DNA of 64,000 nt, taken from contig NZ_QLSU01000042.1 of assembly GCF_003268775.1 (NCBI RefSeq), positions 1 to 64,000 on the forward strand, in the 5' to 3' direction. The position numbers were made by a program, and so were the translations under genes. Shown here piece after piece: positions 18,373-26,046 of the stretch (the first letter of the stretch is position 1; each line of letters opens with the position of its first letter). The DNA is from Paraburkholderia unamae. Lineage in GTDB: Bacteria > Pseudomonadota > Gammaproteobacteria > Burkholderiales > Burkholderiaceae. The notes below the pieces were generated by a model. That model saw nothing but the letters and a program-made list of their open reading frames with translations. It did no database searches and was not told where the DNA came from.

Positions 18373-19644
18373 TCACGCGTTTGCGGAAAGCGTCGGAATA
18401 CGCCGCCGATCGCGCAGCACCGCGAGCGCCAGCGCCGCGAGCCCGCACGCGGCGATCAGCGCCAGCAGCGCGCCCTTGCCGCTGTGAACGAGCACCCAGC
18501 CGCCCACCGCGGGAAATCCGAACGCGCCGACGAAGTACGCCGCGACGAACCACGTGAGCGCGGCGCGCCGGTGCGCGGCGACGGAGTCGTTGACGGCCTG
18601 GAGCTGGGCGATGGGATAGGCGAGCCCGTAGCCCGTACCCAGCAGCACCGCCGCCGCCGAATGGAACAGCACGTGGTACGGCACGACGAACATCGCCGCG
18701 CTGCCCAGCACCATCATGGCGAGCAACACTTTGGTGGCGGTTTCGGCGCGCATCTTGATGACGAGGCGCGAAAGCAGCCAACGCGTCGCCACGACCGTGA
18801 TCGTGTAGACGCTGAAGAAGGTGCCCGCCTTCGCCTCGGTGCCCTGCACGAGCGACATCTGGAAGGTCATGAGGCCCGAGAAGACGCAGCCGCCCAGCGC
18901 GATGATGACGATGGGGTAGACGGCGCGCGTGCGGGCGATCGCGCCGAAGTTGCGCAGCCAGTGCCCGCTCGCGGGCCCGGCGGGCGGCGCATCCTGGGCG
19001 GGTTGTCCATGCAGCGCGCGCGCATGCGGCGCGAGACGGCCGAAGATCTCCAGCATCAGGGCCGCGACCACGCACAGCCCGCCAATCACGTAGAGCACGC
19101 CGCCAAGCGGCATGCGCCAGAAGCGGATCGCGAAGGCGGCGAGCGCCGGGGTGCCGCCTATGCCCGTCATCTGCACGGTTGCGAAGCGCAGGAACCAGAG
19201 GCCGCGGTCGGCGTCGCTCGTGCGCTCGGCGAGCGCCATGGGCGCGGCGAGGCAGAACGCGCCCCAGCCGAAGCCGACGAGAAAGCCGGGCAGCACGTCG
19301 AAGCGACTCACGGTTTCGATCAGCGCGAAGCTCACCACGCCCGCACCCACGCACAGCGCGGCGAGCGCGGCCATGCGCGCCGCGCCCACATGGTGCGCGA
19401 GCCAGCCAGTGAGCGACACGCCCACGAAGGTGCCGAGCGCCGCGCCCGCGAGCGTGACGCCCGTATTGATGTCGGTGCCGCCGATGGCCCTCACATGCAT
19501 CGAGAACAGGAACGTCGCGCCATAGCCCGCCGAAGCGAGCAGGACGCCGACGAGCATGAAGAGAGCACTGGATGGGCGCACGGCGGTGGTTCCGGACAAT
19601 GACGGAAGTGAGCAGATTATCAGCCCGTGCACCCTGCGCGACAT
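18373..19644 (-). CDS. MFS transporter
   Basis: A 12-helix major facilitator of about 423 residues. The start is uncertain: ATG 19644 has AGGGG upstream and is used, but a GTG at 19581 with GGAACC nearby would give a tighter N-terminus directly before the first helix SSALFMLVGVLLASAGYG. Loop LTGWLAHHVGAARMAAL stands in place of motif A, and no acidic residue is seen there, which is unusual. It lies between an orphan sensor kinase and an amidase on the same strand and probably imports the amidase substrate. Confidence 0.8.
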   Translation of the reverse strand: MSRRVHGLIICSLPSLSGTTAVRPSSALFMLVGVLLASAGYGATFLFSMHVRAIGGTDINTGVTLAGAALGTFVGVSLTGWLAHHVGAARMAALAALCVGAGVVSFALIETVSRFDVLPGFLVGFGWGAFCLAAPMALAERTSDADRGLWFLRFATVQMTGIGGTPALAAFAIRFWRMPLGGVLYVIGGLCVVAALMLEIFGRLAPHARALHGQPAQDAPPAGPASGHWLRNFGAIARTRAVYPIVIIALGGCVFSGLMTFQMSLVQGTEAKAGTFFSVYTITVVATRWLLSRLVIKMRAETATKVLLAMMVLGSAAMFVVPYHVLFHSAAAVLLGTGYGLAYPIAQLQAVNDSVAAHRRAALTWFVAAYFVGAFGFPAVGGWVLVHSGKGALLALIAACGLAALALAVLRDRRRIPTLSANA

Positions 19645-19686
19645 GAAAGCGCCCCTATATCCGTTCACGCTGTGTTCAGGCCAGCT

Positions 19687-20721
19687 TCAAACGGCGAGCG
19701 GCAGCGTGAGCCGCGCTTCGAGGCCGCCGCTGCGGCGGTTCTCCAGATGCAGCTCGCCGCGCATGGCCCGCGTGAGGCGTCGCGCGATGGCGAGGCCGAG
19801 CCCCGAGCCGCAGGTCGCGGCCGCCGTTTCGGGCGCACGGTACCAGGGCGCGAAGACGGCGTCCATTTGCGCGTGTGCGATGCCCGGCCCCGAATCCACC
19901 ACGGCCAGCACGAGGCGGCGCGCTTCGACCCGCACGCACAGCCGCACATCGGTGCCGTAGCGCAAGGCGTTGTCGATCAGGTTCATGAGCACGCGGCGCA
20001 GCGCATGCGGACACGTCACGACGGGACACCCCACGCGCCCTTCCCGCTCCACGGTGCGGCCCGCGTCGCGGTAGTCGTCCACGAGGGTGTCGAGCAGGCT
20101 GTCCGCGTCCACGCGGCTCACCGGTTCCTCGGCGCTGCATTGCAGCTTCGCGCACGACAGGTTCGCCTCGACGAGGCGGCCCATCTCCGCGAGATCGCGC
20201 AGCAGGGCCTCGCGCAGCGGCGCGTCGTCGAGCAGTTCGCAGCGCAGGTTCATACGCGTGAGCGGCGTGCGCTGATCGTGCGCGTAGGCGGCGAGCACAT
20301 GCAGCAGTTCGGCCTGGCGCGCCGCGCGCTGACGCGCCACGCGATTGATGGCGCGAGCAAGACGCGCGACGCTTGCCGTGCCGCACTCGGCCAACGGCGT
20401 GGTGTCCGCTTCCGGGCTGTCCTGCTCGAGTGCGGCCGCCAGACGGGCGATGGCGGCGGCCTGCATTGCGAAGCGCTGCGCCGTGAAGGCGGCGAGCCCG
20501 ATTGCCAGCACGCTCAGCGCAATCAGCGGCAAGCCGATTGGCGCGAGCACGGACCACGGCGCGAGCGTTTCGGCGTATGCGCAGTACCCGCACATGGCCG
20601 CCGTCAAGACCGTGGCGGCACCGGCCCAGGCAGGCAGCCGGGGTGCCTTCTGCGGTGCGGTGCGCCGGTGTGGAAGCGCTTCCATTCGAGCGTCATTTCG
20701 GCCAGCCGGATACACGATCAT
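19687..20721 (-). CDS. Orphan sensor histidine kinase
   Basis: A 344-residue kinase with two membrane helices (about 33-50 and 57-80) and almost no periplasmic loop, so it probably senses within or at the membrane. H148 is the phospho-acceptor in AYAHDQRTPLTRM; the N box is NLIDNALRYG, G1 DSGPGIA and G2 GSGLGLAIA. AGGAGAACGA precedes the ATG chosen at 20721. No response regulator lies nearby, and the following genes are an MFS permease and an amidase. A 62-bp MocR-type operator lies 59 bp upstream. Kinase-permease-amidase operons of this type are unusual. Confidence 0.85.
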   Translation of the reverse strand: MIVYPAGRNDARMEALPHRRTAPQKAPRLPAWAGAATVLTAAMCGYCAYAETLAPWSVLAPIGLPLIALSVLAIGLAAFTAQRFAMQAAAIARLAAALEQDSPEADTTPLAECGTASVARLARAINRVARQRAARQAELLHVLAAYAHDQRTPLTRMNLRCELLDDAPLREALLRDLAEMGRLVEANLSCAKLQCSAEEPVSRVDADSLLDTLVDDYRDAGRTVEREGRVGCPVVTCPHALRRVLMNLIDNALRYGTDVRLCVRVEARRLVLAVVDSGPGIAHAQMDAVFAPWYRAPETAAATCGSGLGLAIARRLTRAMRGELHLENRRSGGLEARLTLPLAV

Positions 20722-20779
20722 CTTCGTTCTCCTGTTGCCGCGGCGACGACTGTCTGCGGATGCACGCATGATAAGCACA

Positions 20780-20841
20780 CCGTACCCTTTTTAAAGGTAC
20801 AGATCGCCACTACAGACAGTCAACTGTACCCTGAACACTTC
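20780..20841 (-). promoter_or_regulatory. Second copy of the MocR-type operator, without an adjacent MocR gene
   Basis: This 62-bp block aligns without gaps to 30942-31003, the regulatory region between mvaA and the MocR gene, at 49 of 62 positions. Shared parts are CCGTACCC, AAAGGTACAG, CACTACAG and ACTGTACCC, then AACACTTC: direct GGTACAG/CACTACAG repeats plus the inverted CTGTACC, as known for MocR/PdxR/GabR-type operators. Here the left neighbour is the kinase-MFS-amidase operon, and to the right is no regulator gene, only about 100 bp and the end of a hydrolase gene. Confidence 0.75.
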
Positions 20842-20943
20842 ACTCACTTGTTAGCGCAGCGGGAATCGTGTCACCAGACGGACGCGGGACTGTCCGCCCG
20901 CGCGGCGCGCGGTCCCGACTGGTTTGCATGCCCGGCACAGCCC

Positions 20944-21732
20944 TTACTGGGTGTCGCTTTTCGCGTGCTCGGCGGCTTCGATGATCGCGTCGGCCACCGC
21001 CTTCGGCTGGCTCAGCATCGACACGTGGCTGCCGTTCACACGCGTGACGGTCGCGCCGATATGCCTGGCCATCGCTTCCTGGAGCGCGGGGTCGATCATG
21101 CGGTCGCGCGCCGTCACCACGAAGTACGAAGGCTTGGCGTGCCACGCGGCCTGCGTGACCTTCTCCGAGATGCAGCCGCCGTACCACGGCCCCTGGGTCG
21201 CCGCGACCACACGTTGCTCGGCGGGCGTCAGGTCGGGCGCGAAGTCGTCGCGAATCGCCTTGTCGGAGAGCGTGAGATAGCCCGCCGAGTCCTTGCGCAA
21301 CTCGCTCGCCCAGGGCGCGGCCGGCTGGCCCTGCGTGATATCGGCGATCGACTGGCCGTTGTCGGGCGCGAACGCCGCCACGTACACGAGCGACTTCACC
21401 TTCTCGTCGTTGCCCGCCTCGCTGATCGCCACGCCGGCCCACGAATGGCCCACCAGCACGACCGGCCCCTTCTGCTGGTCGATCACGCGCTTCGTGGCCG
21501 CGGCGTCGTCAGCGAGCGAGCTGAGCGGGTTTTGCACCGCCACCACATGCAGACCGCGCGCTTCGAGCAGTGGAATCACGCGGTTCCAGCTGGAGCCGTC
21601 GGCGAACGCGCCGTGCACGAGCACGACGTTGGTGCCCTTGAGGTCCTGCGGCGGCGCGGCGTGCGCCGGCTGCAACGCGAACAGTCCGCCGAGCATCGCC
21701 ACGGACGCGACTATCTGCTTGATCGAAGCCAT
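20944..21732 (-). CDS. Secreted alpha/beta hydrolase
   Basis: A 262-residue precursor with signal peptide (MASIKQIVASVAMLGG to AHA, cut before APPQDLKG). The alpha/beta hydrolase core shows VLVHGAFADGSSW, nucleophile S in GHSWAG, and GSHVSML carrying the catalytic His near the C-terminus; an Asp in TARDRMIDP is the likely acid. It is probably periplasmic and esterase-like. Its gene lies 107 bp downstream of a DUF4148 gene on the same strand and may share the phased-repeat promoter in front of it. Confidence 0.88.
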   Translation of the reverse strand: MASIKQIVASVAMLGGLFALQPAHAAPPQDLKGTNVVLVHGAFADGSSWNRVIPLLEARGLHVVAVQNPLSSLADDAAATKRVIDQQKGPVVLVGHSWAGVAISEAGNDEKVKSLVYVAAFAPDNGQSIADITQGQPAAPWASELRKDSAGYLTLSDKAIRDDFAPDLTPAEQRVVAATQGPWYGGCISEKVTQAAWHAKPSYFVVTARDRMIDPALQEAMARHIGATVTRVNGSHVSMLSQPKAVADAIIEAAEHAKSDTQ

Positions 21733-21839
21733 CGTTGTTCTCTCTTCTCTTGTCGGGTGGATCGGGTTTTGTGGGAGTGGGCGCGCGCGTCAGGCGACAA
21801 TGCTACGGAGTGCAAACCAGACGCGGGACGCCGGGTGCA

Positions 21840-22202
21840 TTACGAGTGCGCGTAGATCGGGCCGAGACCGGGAACGTCGTCCTGCGCACCGCTTGCGGCC
21901 GAAGCGTCGCGACGATGCGTGCCGGTAGCCGCTGCCGACGATGCCGACGTTGCGCCCACCACGCCGCCATACGAGGCCGAAGCGGCTTGCTGCGCGACCT
22001 GATTCGCTTCCACGCGAACCAGTGCGGCCTGGATGTTCGCGGGGTATTGCGTTTCGTCGGCTGCGGGGTTGTAGCCGGCCTGTTGCAGTTGAACCAGTTC
22101 GGCGCGCACCTGGGCACGCGTGACGGGCTGGCTCGACTGCGCGAACGAAAGGACCGGAGCGGCGGCGAGTGCCGCAAGGGCGAGGAGCTTGAGGGCTTTC
22201 AT
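21840..22202 (-). CDS. DUF4148-family secreted protein (copy 1)
   Basis: A 120-residue precursor. A Lys-rich start and hydrophobic core end at SFA, with the mature chain beginning QSSQPVTRAQVRAELVQLQQ, the DUF4148 signature of Burkholderiaceae. The tail ends GLGPIYAHS, nearly the same as copy 3 at 34.7 kb (GLEPIYAHS). GGAGAACGTC precedes the ATG. The function of DUF4148 is unknown; these are small periplasmic proteins. The gene follows phased element 1 (22353-22402), as the other two copies follow theirs. Confidence 0.9.
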   Translation of the reverse strand: MKALKLLALAALAAAPVLSFAQSSQPVTRAQVRAELVQLQQAGYNPAADETQYPANIQAALVRVEANQVAQQAASASYGGVVGATSASSAAATGTHRRDASAASGAQDDVPGLGPIYAHS

Positions 22203-22352
22203 GACGTTCTCCAAAAATGTGAAGTGGACTGGCAACCGGATCAATCGGATCAATTCAGGTGAATCGGGTTCTGTGCAACGCGAGCGGTGTATCGAGCTGG
22301 CGTAGATGTATTTGAACGCCCCGATGTATCTGCCGTGTTTCCGTTTCGGTGG

Positions 22353-22402
22353 CCGATTGCATGCGAACGTGTCCGTATCGCTCGCAGATACATTGCGCTA
22401 CA
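22353..22402 (-). promoter_or_regulatory. Phased TGTATC element 1 (DUF4148 copy 1)
   Basis: Read on the minus strand from 22402: TGTAGC at position 1, TGTATC at 11, ACAC at 31, ATGCAA at 41. A second block follows, GATAC at 73 and AATAC at 91. The first and second hexamers form a direct repeat with a 10-bp period, as expected for an OmpR-family dimer. The start codon lies about 150 bp downstream of the element. Confidence 0.75.
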
Positions 22403-22507
22403 AAACCCCTCGGGCGGCGCCGTGCGGGCGTAAGCACACAAGCCTGAATGCAAACGCCACCGTGCTCGCGAAAGCACGGTGGCGCGGCGCGAGACGCGGC
22501 TGGCGCA

Positions 22508-24394
22508 TCAGCCGAACGTGAAGGTGTAGACGTGCGCGCCCGGATCGAGGAAGCGGATCTCGAAGGTGTGATCCGCGACCGGCCCGGCCTGGCGCACGAG
22601 CTGATACAGGCGCGCGCTCGTGGCGACGCCGGTGCCGTCGGCGGCGACATCGGCGCCATGCGCGGCGCCCGGCGGCGCGCCGTCGATGCTGATGCGAAAG
22701 CGCACGGGCTTGCCGTCGGCGCCGGGCGCGAGCACCAGATGCAGATCGCGCGCGTGGAATCGATAGGCGATGCTCGCCTGCGGGGCGGCCGCCACGGCCG
22801 ACTCCGCGCCTACGTTCCACTGCCCGCCGAACGCCCACTCGTTCAGGCCGAGCACCGGGGGCGGCGTGTACGCCGTGGCGGCATCGGCCTGCACGCGCGG
22901 CGTATTGGCGTTGCCCTGCGCCTCGCGGTATCCGACGTACGTTTCGCCCGAGCCGATATCGCGCTCGTCCGCCGGTGCGAGCGCACCGCTTGCCGCTGTC
23001 GGCTGCGGTGGCTGCGGCGCAACGCCGGGCGCGGCGTGGCCGTTGTCGGCCAGCAATTGCCGGATTGCCTGTTCGGCGTCCGCGTAGCCGCCTTCGCCGA
23101 AGTGGTGATAACGCACGCGGCCCTGGCCATCGACGATATAGAACGCCGGCCAGTACTGATTACCGAACGCGTTCCACACGCGATAGTCGTTGTCGATGGC
23201 CACGGGGTAGCGGATGCCCAGGTTCGCCAGCGCGCGCTTCACGTTGGCGGTGTCGTGCTCGAAGCCGAATTCCGGCGTGTGCACGCCGATCACGACGAGG
23301 CCGTCGTCACGATAACGCTCGGCCCATGTCTTCAGATACGGCAAGGTTCGCAAACAGTTGATGCACGAGTAGGTCCAGAAGTTGACCACCACGACCTTGC
23401 CGCGCAGCGCTTCGGGCGTCAAAGGCGCGGAATTGAGCCACGTGTTCGCGCCGTCGAACGCAGGCAGGCGGCCTTCCACCGGCAGCGCGGACTGCGGCGC
23501 GCTCAGCGACACGCGCACGAGGTGGGGTCGCTGCGCGTTCCGGTTCGAAAGCGCCTCGTTTCCGGCGCGTGCGGGCTGCGCTGAAACCGCCGGTTCCACA
23601 GATTGCGTCGATTCTGCCGATTCAGTAGTTTGCGCGGCTTGCTGCGCTTGTCGCGTTGGCTTTGCCGCGGCAGGCGCGGCCAGCAAGGCCACCAGACGCG
23701 ACTCCACGCCGTCGGTCGGCGCACCCGGCACGAGTGCGAGCAAGCGCGTATCCACGCCAGACGCGATCGCGCCGACCGTGAGCAGCACGAGCGCACCCAT
23801 CGCACGGCGCACATGTTCGCCGAGACCCAGCGAGCGCTTGAGCGAGGCCATCGCGCGCTGGCCAAGACCGGCCACCACGCCAAGCGACCCTGCGGCGCCC
23901 ACGGCGTAGGCGGCGAGCGCGGCCCATGTTTGCCAGGTCACGCCGTGGCGCGCCGCGCCGGTCAGGATCAGCCCGAGGATCGGCCCGGCGCACGGCGCCC
24001 AGAGCAGACCCGTGGCCGCGCCGAGCAGCGCGGCGGAGCCGATGCGGCGCGAAGCGCCCCCCTCCTGCGAACGCGCCATGAAGCGGTCGGCGAGTGTCGT
24101 GAGCGGGCCGGCAAGGCGCGTGGCGAGCGCGGGAAAGAGCAGCGCCGCGCCGAACAGCGCGAAAAGCGCGAGCGCGATCCAGCGCCCGTACTGGCTCAAC
24201 TGTGCCGCGCCGTTCAGGCCGGCGGCGCCGAGCCCCGTGAGCAGCGCGAACGTGCCCGCGAGGCCGAGCAGCATCGGCAGGCGGCCGGTCGAGAACGGCT
24301 CGTCGGAGCGCGCGAACACGAACGGCACGACGGGCAGGATGCAGGGGCTCAGCACGGTGAACGCACCGCCCACGAATGCGATGACGACGAGCAA
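22508..24394 (-). CDS. dipZ: DipZ-like CcdA-thioredoxin fusion, cytochrome c biogenesis / periplasmic reductant transfer
   Basis: A 628-residue fusion. Residues 1-215 form a CcdA-type membrane domain with the paired cysteines C19 (SPCILP) and C136 (APCAGP), which carry reducing power across the inner membrane. After an Ala/Gln-rich linker (about 240-300) comes a periplasmic redoxin domain with C345-INC-C348, then a C-terminal beta domain ending HVYTFTFG, as in DipZ. GGAGACCG lies upstream of the ATG at 24394; the frame is open further upstream, but that part overlaps the phased element. The gene is divergent from a TlpA-like gene with the same CINC motif, each with its own phased element. Confidence 0.9.
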   Translation of the reverse strand: MLVVIAFVGGAFTVLSPCILPVVPFVFARSDEPFSTGRLPMLLGLAGTFALLTGLGAAGLNGAAQLSQYGRWIALALFALFGAALLFPALATRLAGPLTTLADRFMARSQEGGASRRIGSAALLGAATGLLWAPCAGPILGLILTGAARHGVTWQTWAALAAYAVGAAGSLGVVAGLGQRAMASLKRSLGLGEHVRRAMGALVLLTVGAIASGVDTRLLALVPGAPTDGVESRLVALLAAPAAAKPTRQAQQAAQTTESAESTQSVEPAVSAQPARAGNEALSNRNAQRPHLVRVSLSAPQSALPVEGRLPAFDGANTWLNSAPLTPEALRGKVVVVNFWTYSCINCLRTLPYLKTWAERYRDDGLVVIGVHTPEFGFEHDTANVKRALANLGIRYPVAIDNDYRVWNAFGNQYWPAFYIVDGQGRVRYHHFGEGGYADAEQAIRQLLADNGHAAPGVAPQPPQPTAASGALAPADERDIGSGETYVGYREAQGNANTPRVQADAATAYTPPPVLGLNEWAFGGQWNVGAESAVAAAPQASIAYRFHARDLHLVLAPGADGKPVRFRISIDGAPPGAAHGADVAADGTGVATSARLYQLVRQAGPVADHTFEIRFLDPGAHVYTFTFG

Positions 24395-24486
24395 CATGAT
24401 TTCGGTCTCCAGACAAAAGTCGGCGGGACACGCCATGTCCGGTATTCCAGCGTGCGCGTGTATCGCGGGCATGTCCGCGAACGGCG

Positions 24487-24536
24487 CGTTTTGCAAGCGC
24501 GTGTGTCGCGCCCGCGCGCGGATACACGCCGATACA
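24487..24536 (-). promoter_or_regulatory. Phased TGTATC element 2 (dipZ)
   Basis: On the minus strand from 24536: TGTATC at 1, TGTATC at 11, ACAC at 31, TTGCAA at 41, then GATAC at 73 and AATAC at 91. It lies 93 bp upstream of the dipZ start. Its partner, element 8, points the other way 45 bp to the right. Confidence 0.75.
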
Positions 24537-24581
24537 AAACCGCGCCGGGCCCGGCGCAGCAAGGCGACGCGAGGCGCGAAA

Positions 24582-24631
24582 TGTATCCCAACGTATCGCG
24601 GCTCCGAAGTGACACACTATGTTTCAAGCGC
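24582..24631 (+). promoter_or_regulatory. Phased TGTATC element 8 (TlpA-like gene)
   Basis: On the plus strand: TGTATC at 1 (24582), CGTATC at 11, ACAC at 31, TTTCAA at 41, then GATAC at 72 and AATAC at 90. It ends 75 bp upstream of the TlpA-like start codon. The AATAC block ends 31 bp before the ATG, close to where a -10 region would lie. Confidence 0.7.
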
Positions 24632-24706
24632 AGCCTGGCGGGACATTCGCCAGATACGTGGGCGCGTTCCAATACGCTCGTCTGTCCACTCAACAGGAGA
24701 ACCGCC

Positions 24707-25270
24707 ATGCTTTCACGCCTCAAGATCGCCGCCGTCGCCGTCGGCCTCGCCGCCACCGCCACGCTCGCCGCCTTCGCCGCCGCCGACGAACCGTCGGGTG
24801 GCCCGGCCGCGCTGCAAACCGGCGCGAGCGCGCCCAACTTCACCGGCCTCAACAACTGGATCAACAGCGCGCCGCTCGACCTCAAGCAGTTGCATGGCAA
24901 GGTCGTGCTGGTCGACTTCTGGACCTTCGACTGCATCAACTGCGCGCACACGATCCCGCATATCAAGGAGCTCGACGCCCGCTATCGCGACAAGGGACTC
25001 GTGGTGGTCGGCGTGCATACGCCCGAGTATTCGTTCGAACGCGACACCGCCAACCTGAAGAAAGCCATTCAGCAATACGGCATTACCTATCCGGTCGCGC
25101 AGGACAACAGCTATGCGACGTGGAACGCCTATGGCAACCAGTACTGGCCGGCGGTTTATCTCATCGACCAGAACGGCAAGCTCGTTTATACCCATTTCGG
25201 CGAGGGCAATTACGCACAGACGGAACAGAAGATCCGCCAGTTGCTCGGCATCGATGGCAAGCAGGGTTGA
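24707..25270 (+). CDS. TlpA/AhpC-like periplasmic thioredoxin
   Basis: A 187-residue precursor with signal peptide (MLSRLKIAAVAVGLAATATL, cut near AFA-AADE) and a redoxin domain with C76-IN-C79 in FWTFDCINCAH. The CINC motif and the block VVVGVHTPEYSFERDTANL closely match the redoxin domain of the divergent DipZ-like protein, so one may have arisen from the other. ACAGGAGAACC precedes the ATG. It probably receives electrons from the DipZ-like membrane domain and reduces periplasmic disulphides or peroxides. Confidence 0.9.
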   Translation: MLSRLKIAAVAVGLAATATLAAFAAADEPSGGPAALQTGASAPNFTGLNNWINSAPLDLKQLHGKVVLVDFWTFDCINCAHTIPHIKELDARYRDKGLVVVGVHTPEYSFERDTANLKKAIQQYGITYPVAQDNSYATWNAYGNQYWPAVYLIDQNGKLVYTHFGEGNYAQTEQKIRQLLGIDGKQG

Positions 25271-25457
25271 GCGAAGGGCGGCGGGCGTGGTGACACAGCG
25301 TTGATCACGTTGCGTCGCCGTGCCCTCCAGTTGACTCTCTCGTTTCGAGTCGGAAGTCGCTGAAAGCCGCAACGGGTCTGCGCAATGAATCATCTTCCAC
25401 GATCCTCATCCTGACATCATGAGAAGGATTCCTGATCAAAGCGAGTGAAAAAGCGAC

Positions 25458-25483
25458 GCGGCGTGCCATGACGGTCACGCCGC
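25458..25483. terminator. Hairpin between convergent thioredoxin and cytochrome genes
   Basis: GCGGCGTG and CACGCCGC make an 8-bp stem around a 10-base loop, followed by TTT on the plus strand. It sits between the convergent TlpA-like and P460-like genes and may end transcripts from both sides. Confidence 0.5.
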
Positions 25484-25499
25484 TTTGCCCGCAACGCCA

Positions 25500-26033
25500 T
25501 CAAGGCGCGAAGCGCGTAAACACGAAATCGTGATTCTTCACGCGCGACGCGTGACACGCGAAGCAGGTCTGGTGCTGCGCCAGGTCGGCGGGCACGCCGT
25601 TCACGAAGCGCCCGAATCCCCAGCCGCCCGTCGACGCGTAGCGCCGCGAGTCCTTCACCATGACCTGCACGGTCGTGGCCTGCCCCGGCACCGTTGCGGG
25701 CGCGAACTCGTCGGACTGCTTGCGTTTGTAGGCGAGCTTCACAAGTATCGAGCCGTCCGGAAACGGCAGCGTCGAATTCTCGATGGCCTTGATCGCCACC
25801 GGATTGCCGAGCACCACGCGCAATTCGTCGAGCGGCGCGGCTTCCTCAGCGGGCGCGATCATTTCCCACTTGCGGTAGCCCGGTGGGATCGTCACGCCGT
25901 ATATCGGTGACGCCGCGAGCGCCTCGGTTTGCGCGTGCTGTTCGGCCCATGCCGCCATGCCGCCCACGAGTCCCGCCAGACCCACGACACCCGCGAGCGC
26001 GATACGCGCGCGACGCTTGAACAAGCTTTGCAT
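25500..26033 (-). CDS. Cytochrome P460-like c-type haem protein
   Basis: A 177-residue precursor: N-terminal RRAR then a hydrophobic segment (about 9-30) as signal peptide or anchor, a beta-rich middle (YGVTIPPGYRKWEMIAPA), and one CFACH haem c site at 157-161, close to the C-terminus as in P460 proteins. Cytochromes P460 oxidise hydroxylamine or handle nitric oxide and sulphur species; the catalytic Lys cross-link cannot be judged here. It begins 13 bp after the upstream hydrolase gene, so both belong to one operon driven from phased element 3. Confidence 0.85.
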   Translation of the reverse strand: MQSLFKRRARIALAGVVGLAGLVGGMAAWAEQHAQTEALAASPIYGVTIPPGYRKWEMIAPAEEAAPLDELRVVLGNPVAIKAIENSTLPFPDGSILVKLAYKRKQSDEFAPATVPGQATTVQVMVKDSRRYASTGGWGFGRFVNGVPADLAQHQTCFACHASRVKNHDFVFTRFAP

Positions 26034-26046
26034 CGCCGCCCTCCGG

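Noticed and set aside
22403-22507. Possible TATAAA-type promoter on the right side of element 1
   Set aside because: No TATAAA box occurs at the 21-bp distance seen at elements 3, 6 and 7; the same check failed for elements 2, 4 and 8.
23603-24706. N-terminal extension of the TlpA-like gene back into dipZ
   Set aside because: The extension is Arg-rich antisense of dipZ; the ATG at 24707 has a ribosome site and a proper signal peptide.
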